64,000 nucleotides of DNA, from the NCBI RefSeq assembly GCF_003732705.1, contig NZ_MOBR01000020.1, positions 1 to 64,000 on the forward strand. Reading direction: 5' to 3'. The translations under genes were made by a program, and so were the position numbers. The DNA comes from Pseudomonas frederiksbergensis (lineage in GTDB: Bacteria > Pseudomonadota > Gammaproteobacteria > Pseudomonadales > Pseudomonadaceae). Within the stretch, counting starts at the first letter, position 1. The number at the start of each line of letters is the position of its first letter. The notes beneath the pieces were generated by a model, which had not been told where the DNA came from, ran no database searches, and saw only the letters and a program-made list of their open reading frames with translations. Of this stretch, positions 60,301 through 64,000 are shown in pieces.

Positions 60301-60629
60301 ACTCCTTGCTGGTGATCAAACTGGTGGCCGGCATTCGCAAGTTGCTGCAATGCGAAATCCAGCCGGGCGTGGTGTTTGACCATCCGACGGTGGCGGGTCT
60401 GGCGGCGGCATTGCGCGCTCGGGAAAGCAGCCCCGGCCAGTTGGAGAAAATCGCCCAGGCGCGCTTGCGCCTGGACAACATGAGCCCCGAAGAAAAAGCC
60501 CTGCTCACCGAAAAAGCCCGGCAACTGCAAAACGCCAAGGCTGCGCAAAAACGGTTGAGCCCCGTGCAGTCCTGTAGGAGCAAAGCTCGCTCGCGAAGAC
60601 GGCATCACATCCAACAACGATGTGACTGA
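57336..60629 (+). CDS. NRPS 3: interface domain-adenylation (Asp)-carrier protein, no thioesterase
   Basis: A 1097-residue synthetase. Residues about 10-440 form a condensation-fold domain whose HHxxxDG is degenerate (RHSLDES near 143), as in the interface domains that recruit siderophore beta-hydroxylases. The A domain (about 455-935; FTSGSTG near 602) gives the code DLTKVGHVG, matching Asp (DLTKVGHIG). One carrier domain follows (AAGGHS near 987). With C7 and the hydroxylase of NRPS 2 it forms a split beta-hydroxyaspartate module. The start overlaps the NRPS 2 stop (ATGA); a second ATG is at 57351. The last roughly 20 residues (CRSKARSRRRHHIQ) are read from the REPIN at 60571, and no thioesterase or docking domain is left. 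Confidence 0.9.
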   Translation: MNEVSMDQQDLGYALTPEQQLLLEQLPKAPACGDALRFLEVGINGALDPQRVQRALDALLAQQPMLVARLGKAAGLHGLRQFVGGAERFPLTVQARVETPAGIQAQLREWAERSFVVAESEGAQAVLFRLADDQWQLVLGLARHSLDESGVRLLYQQLVQAYEQQATADDEERGEFTQYLEWRSEVVLDEDAAGARIYWQEHLQGAEPDLSTPWLAYRDPAPALSSASASLTVALEPGLQQLAGALEQPPSVVLQAAWWLLLGRLSGHEQVLVGVRHDSREDYEYFSDAVGVFAKTLPLNLSLTANAAFSTWVTELAARLDEHRTWQEYWSPELAPVAARPAYGFAVCRATQAVTSADLQWTPRSTVREALFELMLELETDEAGSAQALHLHYNPSRYSVQAMEGLLAQLRVLLANIVANVHAELGQLSVLAAAEQQRLLSINPPVQALADGRFLPQRIEDFARTTPDSIALTDGDQRLSYGQLQANVEALAQALKAQGLAPGAIVALALPRSAELVVAMLAAWRIGAAYLPLDPQWPQARQALMLEQAGAALLLVDAAHIAQWHDHPLPLATVDRVLQSAPAITSAIAFETQGDHAAYVLFTSGSTGVPKGVVIEHQQLLNYTAHVSQALALEQCKQFGFTSTVAADLGNTALFGALFNGATLHVASDEQMQDGSLFAEFLQQQAIDCLKIVPSHLAALLDSERAQLPRTLVLGGEPIAPALVQRIAGLRSDCRVFNHYGPTEATVGVLVHPLRLDVAVPDAGVLSQVLGNNQVFVLDDHLQLAPVGVLGELYISGAQLCRGYVNVEADSDVFIQNPFNPDERLYRTGDLARYRPDLAIALHGRRDQQVKVRGFRIELAEIEAELLRLPQVAQALVLPGQTAQDGMLAFIVAHEVASAMVLDAVRDELALRLPSVMLPQHLKLIERFPRLANGKVDRKALQQLAATSTDDEGQQPRDALEQLLVTRMAQLLGVERLGIDHDFFAAGGHSLLVIKLVAGIRKLLQCEIQPGVVFDHPTVAGLAAALRARESSPGQLEKIAQARLRLDNMSPEEKALLTEKARQLQNAKAAQKRLSPVQSCRSKARSRRRHHIQQRCD

Positions 60630-60665
60630 CAGACTGCTTTCGCGAGCAAGCTTTGCTCCTACAGG
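60571..60665. repeat. REPIN overlapping the 3' end of NRPS 3
   Basis: CCTGTAGGAGCAAAGCTCGC and its inverted partner GAGCAAGCTTTGCTCCTACA. The NRPS 3 frame enters the left arm and stops in the spacer at 60629. Confidence 0.88.
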
Positions 60666-60676
60666 GGAGTGTTGTT

Positions 60677-60788
60677 GATCGTTCCCACGCTCTGCGTGGG
60701 AATGCCGCCAGGGACGCTCCGCGTTCCGCCTCTGTATGTGACGCAGAGCGTCACGGGATGCATTCCCACGCAGAGCGTGGGAACGATC
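60677..60788. repeat. 112-base palindromic repeat, copy 1
   Basis: GATCGTTCCCACGCTCTGCG at the left end and its inverted partner CGCAGAGCGTGGGAACGATC at the right, with an inner GACGCAGAGCGTC. It is a separate Pseudomonas intergenic repeat family, identical as far as I can see to 60926-61037. Confidence 0.85.
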
Positions 60789-60815
60789 GGAAAACCAGTG
60801 TTCACCACAGACCCA

Positions 60816-60908
60816 ATGTAGGAGCGAAGCTTGCTCGCGAAGACGGTGCCACATCCAACGACGATGTGACTGACAGACCGCTTTCGCGAGCAAGCCCGCT
60901 CCCACAGG
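60816..60908. repeat. REPIN between the two 112-base palindromes
   Basis: TGTAGGAGCGAAGCTTGCTC with inverted partner GAGCAAGCCCGCTCCCACAG. Confidence 0.85.
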
Positions 60909-61113
60909 GGATTTTCAGTGGTTTTGATCGTTCCCACGCTCTGCGTGGGAATGCCGCCAGGGACGCTCCGCGTTCCGCCTCTGTATGTGACGCAGAGCGT
61001 CACGGGATGCATTCCCACGCAGAGCGTGGGAACGATCGGACATCCAACGACGATGTGACTGACAGACCGCTTTCGCGAGCAAGCCCGCTCCCACAGGGGA
61101 TTTTCAGTGGTTT
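60851..61113. repeat. 189-base tandem direct repeat (1.4 copies)
   Basis: The stretch starting ACATCCAACGACGATGTGAC at 60851 begins again at 61040, an offset of 189 bases. The second copy is broken off after about 74 bases, where TTTTGATC is replaced by TTTCAGGT. It is a recent local duplication covering half a REPIN plus one 112-base palindrome. Confidence 0.8.
60926..61037. repeat. 112-base palindromic repeat, copy 2
   Basis: Second copy of the GATCGTTCCCACGCTCTGCG palindrome, bounded by the same GATC ends. Confidence 0.85.
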
Positions 61114-61127
61114 CAGGTTTAGAAAAT

Positions 61128-61157
61128 GGCCGACCCCCAAAGCGTCGGCCTTTTTTT
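61128..61157 (+). terminator. Rho-independent terminator before fpvA
   Basis: GGCCGAC-N9-GTCGGCC stem followed by a 7-T run. It would end the NRPS transcript and separate it from the receptor gene. Confidence 0.85.
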
Positions 61158-61169
61158 GAGTTTTAACGT

Positions 61170-61204
61170 GAATGATAAATAAACTCATTCCGGTTTTTGT
61201 ACGG
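61170..61204 (+). promoter_or_regulatory. Palindrome and possible iron-responsive promoter of fpvA
   Basis: GAATGA-N9-TCATTC is a perfect inverted repeat containing TGATAAATAAACTCA, a partial match to the Fur 7-1-7 box (TGATAATNATTATCA). TAAAC followed after 17 bases by CGG overlaps it and is a poor PvdS-type match. The 230 bases between here and the start codon show no gene. Confidence 0.35.
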
Positions 61205-61433
61205 TGCTACGTCTTACTTACGTAAGCAGACAAATCGAGCCGGGCAGGGTAGCCACAGGGTTCAGTTTTTCCCAGCTGTACACCTTATTTACCGCTGCCC
61301 GGACAAACGATCGAGCCCGGGGAGGGGCCGGTCATCGACTTGCGGTGTCGCAAGCGGTTCACAGGTCCAGGCAGCGGCAGGGCACTCGGTTGCCCATGGG
61401 TCCTATCCATTTCGACTAATAATAGAGAGCACG

Positions 61434-63914
61434 ATGTCAGCAATTCATGAGTTGAAACCTCTGTTCAAGGCGTTGGTCATTGCCCGATCCCTGCGCTCGC
61501 GTCGCTCGTTGGCCGGTCTGGGCATGGCGTGCCTGCTGCCGCTCAGCGCGCAGGTCCATGCCGAAGACTTCACCCTCAACATTCCTGCCCAGCCGTTGCC
61601 TCAAGCGCTGCAAGCGTTTGGCGCGCAGACCAATCAACAGGTGATCTACAACGCCGATGACATGGCCGGCCTGCGCAGTACCCGCGTCAGCGGCAAGTTG
61701 AGCAGCGCAGCGGCGATTGCCCAGTTGCTCAAGGGCACCGGCGTGCATTTCAGCTTTGAAGGCAACACGCTGATGCTGGTACGCGGCAGTTCGACCGAAG
61801 GTCTGGAACTGGGCGCCACCACCGTCAACGCGCAACAGCTGAGCGCGACCACCGAAGGGTCCAACTCCTACACCTCGAATGCCGTAACCATCGGCAAGGG
61901 CACCCACACCCTCAAGGAAATTCCGCAGTCGGTCACGGTGATGACCCGCAAGCAAATGGACGATCAGGACATCGTCGACCTCAAGGACGCGGCCAACAAA
62001 ACCACCGGTCTGGTCGGTGCCCAAGGCGTCGGCCGGGGGTTGATCCTGTCGTCGCGCGGTTTCCAGATCGATGACTGGCAGTACGACGGCGTGCCGATCC
62101 CGCGCAACACCTACGCACTGGGCAACTGGGCCACCCAGGACCTGATTTTCTTCGACCGCATGGAAGTGCTGCGCGGCGCGTCGGGCTTGCTGCAAGGCAC
62201 CGGCAGCCCGGGTGGCGCGGTCAACCTGGTGCGTAAACGCGGTCAGGCTGTACCGACCGTGACCCTGACCGGCAAGGCCGGCTCGTGGGATCACTACGGT
62301 CTGCAACTGGACGCCGGCGGACCGCTGAACCAGAACGGCACCATCCGTGGCCGCTTCGTGGCCGACCAGGACGACACCCACACCTTCGTCGATTCCGAAT
62401 GGTACAAAACCACCTCGCTGTACGGCGCGCTGGACTTCGATCTGAGCGAAGCCACCACCGTGGGCGTGGCGGTCAGCCAGTCCAGCGGCGAATCCCGGGC
62501 GAACGTGCGCGGCTTCCCGCGTTACTCCGACGGTAAACCCATCGACCTGCCGCGCAGCACGTACACCGGGGCGAAGTGGAACCACTCGGACATCGACGTC
62601 ACCACGATCTACACCGATCTGGAACACCGTTTCAACGACGACTGGGCCTTCAAGGTCGGCGCCGTGCATATGACCGAAACCAACAAAGCGAAGAACCAGC
62701 GGACGCAAACCACCGGCTCCGGCATCCGCCCTGATGGCACCGGTATCCAGTACGCCGACTTCGTCACGGACATGGACTCCACCAAAGTCGCGCTGGACAT
62801 GAACGTCACCGGCAAGTTCGAAGCCTTGTCCATGCAGCAGGAAGTCATGCTGGGCGGCAACTATTCCAAATACACCTCGGACGACAAATACGCCCGGACC
62901 TTCAACGCCAGCAGCGACAACATCTTCGACATTAATCACGACCGCCCGGAAATCAGCTACGACGGTTTGGTCAACACCCCCGGCGGTCGCGGCTTCCCGA
63001 GCAAATACGACATCCGCCAAAAAGGCCTGTACGGCAACTGGCGGGTCAAGCCTGTTGACGATCTGACCCTGGTGCTCGGCTCGCGGGTCAGCTGGTACGA
63101 CTACAGCTACAAATCCCAGATCGAAACCCCGACCAGCATTACCGACGATCAGAACAGCGCCTCCACCGAAACCGGTGAAGTCACGCCTTACGCCGGGATC
63201 ATTTACGACCTGAGCCGTGAATGGTCGGTCTACGCCAGTTACGCCGACGTCTTTACCCCGCAAACCGAACGCGACACCGCCGGTTCGGTGCTTAAACCGA
63301 TCATCGGCACTAACTACGAGATTGGTTTGAAAGGCGAGTTGATGGATGGCCGCATCAACACCTCCGTGGCCCTGTTCCGTTACGACCAGGAAAACCGCGC
63401 CGTTCTCAACACGGCAGGTGCACAAACCTGCGACGGTTGGTACTGCTCGACAGCCTCGGGCAAAGTGCGCAGCCAGGGCCTTGACGCTGAAATCAGCGGT
63501 GAAGTGACCGACAACCTGCAACTGTTCGCCGGCTACACCTACAACACCACCAAGTACCTCGACGACCCAACAAACGAAGGCAAAATCTTCAGCTGGTGGA
63601 CGCCTAAACACATGCTGCGCGTGTGGGGCAATTACCAGATGACCGGCGACTGGAGCCGTGTGAGCACTGGCCTGGGCTTCACCGCACAGACCCGCACGGT
63701 CGGTTTCGACCACACCGTCAACGTTCCGGGTTACACCGTGTGGAATGCCCGTGTCGGCTACCAGCTCACCTCGGAAATCGAACTGGCGATGAACGCCAAC
63801 AACCTGTTTGACAAGACCTACTTCGCGGCGGCCTACAACCAGCTTAACGGCAACAACAACTACGGCGACCCACGCAACGTGATGTTCAGCGTGAAATACA
63901 CCCCGCAGTTCTGA
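61434..63914 (+). CDS. fpvA: TonB-dependent siderophore receptor with signalling domain (FpvA-like)
   Basis: An 826-residue outer-membrane ferric-siderophore receptor. It has a long signal peptide ending in LPLSAQVHA, then an STN (secretin/TonB short N-terminal) signalling domain (FTLNIPAQPLPQALQAFGAQTNQQVIYN, about residues 45-120), a plug domain (IPQSVTVMTRKQMDDQ...VLRGASGLLQGTGSPGGAVNLVRKR) and a 22-strand barrel ending in the outer-membrane signature MFSVKYTPQF. The STN domain implies signalling to an anti-sigma/sigma pair such as FpvR with PvdS/FpvI. I chose the ATG at 61434 (AGAGAG upstream, then a proper signal peptide); the frame is open back to 61197 without receptor-like sequence. 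The neighbouring NRPS genes suggest its ligand is their product. Confidence 0.9.
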   Translation: MSAIHELKPLFKALVIARSLRSRRSLAGLGMACLLPLSAQVHAEDFTLNIPAQPLPQALQAFGAQTNQQVIYNADDMAGLRSTRVSGKLSSAAAIAQLLKGTGVHFSFEGNTLMLVRGSSTEGLELGATTVNAQQLSATTEGSNSYTSNAVTIGKGTHTLKEIPQSVTVMTRKQMDDQDIVDLKDAANKTTGLVGAQGVGRGLILSSRGFQIDDWQYDGVPIPRNTYALGNWATQDLIFFDRMEVLRGASGLLQGTGSPGGAVNLVRKRGQAVPTVTLTGKAGSWDHYGLQLDAGGPLNQNGTIRGRFVADQDDTHTFVDSEWYKTTSLYGALDFDLSEATTVGVAVSQSSGESRANVRGFPRYSDGKPIDLPRSTYTGAKWNHSDIDVTTIYTDLEHRFNDDWAFKVGAVHMTETNKAKNQRTQTTGSGIRPDGTGIQYADFVTDMDSTKVALDMNVTGKFEALSMQQEVMLGGNYSKYTSDDKYARTFNASSDNIFDINHDRPEISYDGLVNTPGGRGFPSKYDIRQKGLYGNWRVKPVDDLTLVLGSRVSWYDYSYKSQIETPTSITDDQNSASTETGEVTPYAGIIYDLSREWSVYASYADVFTPQTERDTAGSVLKPIIGTNYEIGLKGELMDGRINTSVALFRYDQENRAVLNTAGAQTCDGWYCSTASGKVRSQGLDAEISGEVTDNLQLFAGYTYNTTKYLDDPTNEGKIFSWWTPKHMLRVWGNYQMTGDWSRVSTGLGFTAQTRTVGFDHTVNVPGYTVWNARVGYQLTSEIELAMNANNLFDKTYFAAAYNQLNGNNNYGDPRNVMFSVKYTPQF

Positions 63915-63933
63915 TTCATCCCCCCGCTGAAAC

Positions 63934-63965
63934 TGGCCCATGTCCATTTGAAGGGGCATGGGCCA
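63934..63965. terminator. Hairpin after fpvA
   Basis: TGGCCCATG and CATGGGCCA form a 9-bp stem around a 14-base loop. No long T-run follows, so the strength of termination is uncertain. Confidence 0.5.
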
Positions 63966-64000
63966 ATTCCCATCCAAAGCCGTCCAGCCACCGCAGCCCC

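Noticed and set aside
61197..61433. N-terminal extension of the fpvA frame back to 61197.
   Set aside because: The extension is not receptor-like, has no ribosome-binding site, and would bury the signal peptide that begins at 61434.

Overview
The window reads as a chromosomal segment of a fluorescent Pseudomonas (P. fluorescens group). The basis is its high GC content, abundant Pseudomonas-type REP/REPIN palindromes, tandem RsmX-type small RNAs, PvdS-type iron-starvation promoters, and very large PvdI/PvdJ-like peptide synthetases next to an FpvA-like receptor. All calls come from reading the sequence and its translations by eye; no searches were run.

Left part (1-15.7 kb): a luciferase-family flavin oxidoreductase and an orphan penicillin-binding protein 2 are followed by an accessory catabolic block. 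That block is LysR / MHS transporter - class II aldolase - 2-hydroxyacid dehydrogenase / MHS transporter - RidA - RraA-like / LysR / MHS transporter - M20 amidohydrolase - histone-deacetylase-like hydrolase. It has three homologous MHS permeases and two paralogous LysR regulators, and the two divergent regulator-transporter gaps share one conserved promoter block. A LprI-like secreted protein and a GFA-family protein follow; the GFA protein's C-terminal tail is encoded by a REPIN.

Middle (15.8-29.1 kb): an SRPBCC-aminoglycoside-phosphotransferase-like pair; a repeat-rich gap carrying two complete RsmX-like sRNA genes and a third, promoterless copy among REPINs; AraC / SDR / Atu4866 genes; two divergent DJ-1/PfpI-type genes (isonitrile hydratase-like and GlxA-type regulator); an alpha/beta hydrolase; a small unknown protein; an AT-richer PI-PLC-like gene; a GH15-SDR operon; and an MFS transporter.

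Right part (29.2-63.9 kb): a siderophore locus, most likely encoding the peptide arm of a pyoverdine. An SCP2-JmjC (cupin) oxygenase and a type II thioesterase diverge from a gap holding two opposed PvdS-type promoters. Three overlapping synthetase genes follow: C-A-T-E-C-A-T-E-C-A-T, then C-A-T-C-A-T-E-C-A-T-C-TauD, then I-A-T. Hand-read specificity codes suggest D-Ser, a D-basic residue, Ala/Gly, Gly, D-Thr, a basic residue and beta-hydroxy-Asp. The beta-hydroxyaspartate module is split over two proteins: the condensation domain and hydroxylase end the second synthetase, while the interface, Asp-adenylation and carrier domains form the third. No terminal thioesterase is present, and the last synthetase frame runs into a REPIN, so chain completion must rely on something outside the window or on the stand-alone thioesterase. 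An FpvA-like TonB receptor with a signalling domain ends the window.
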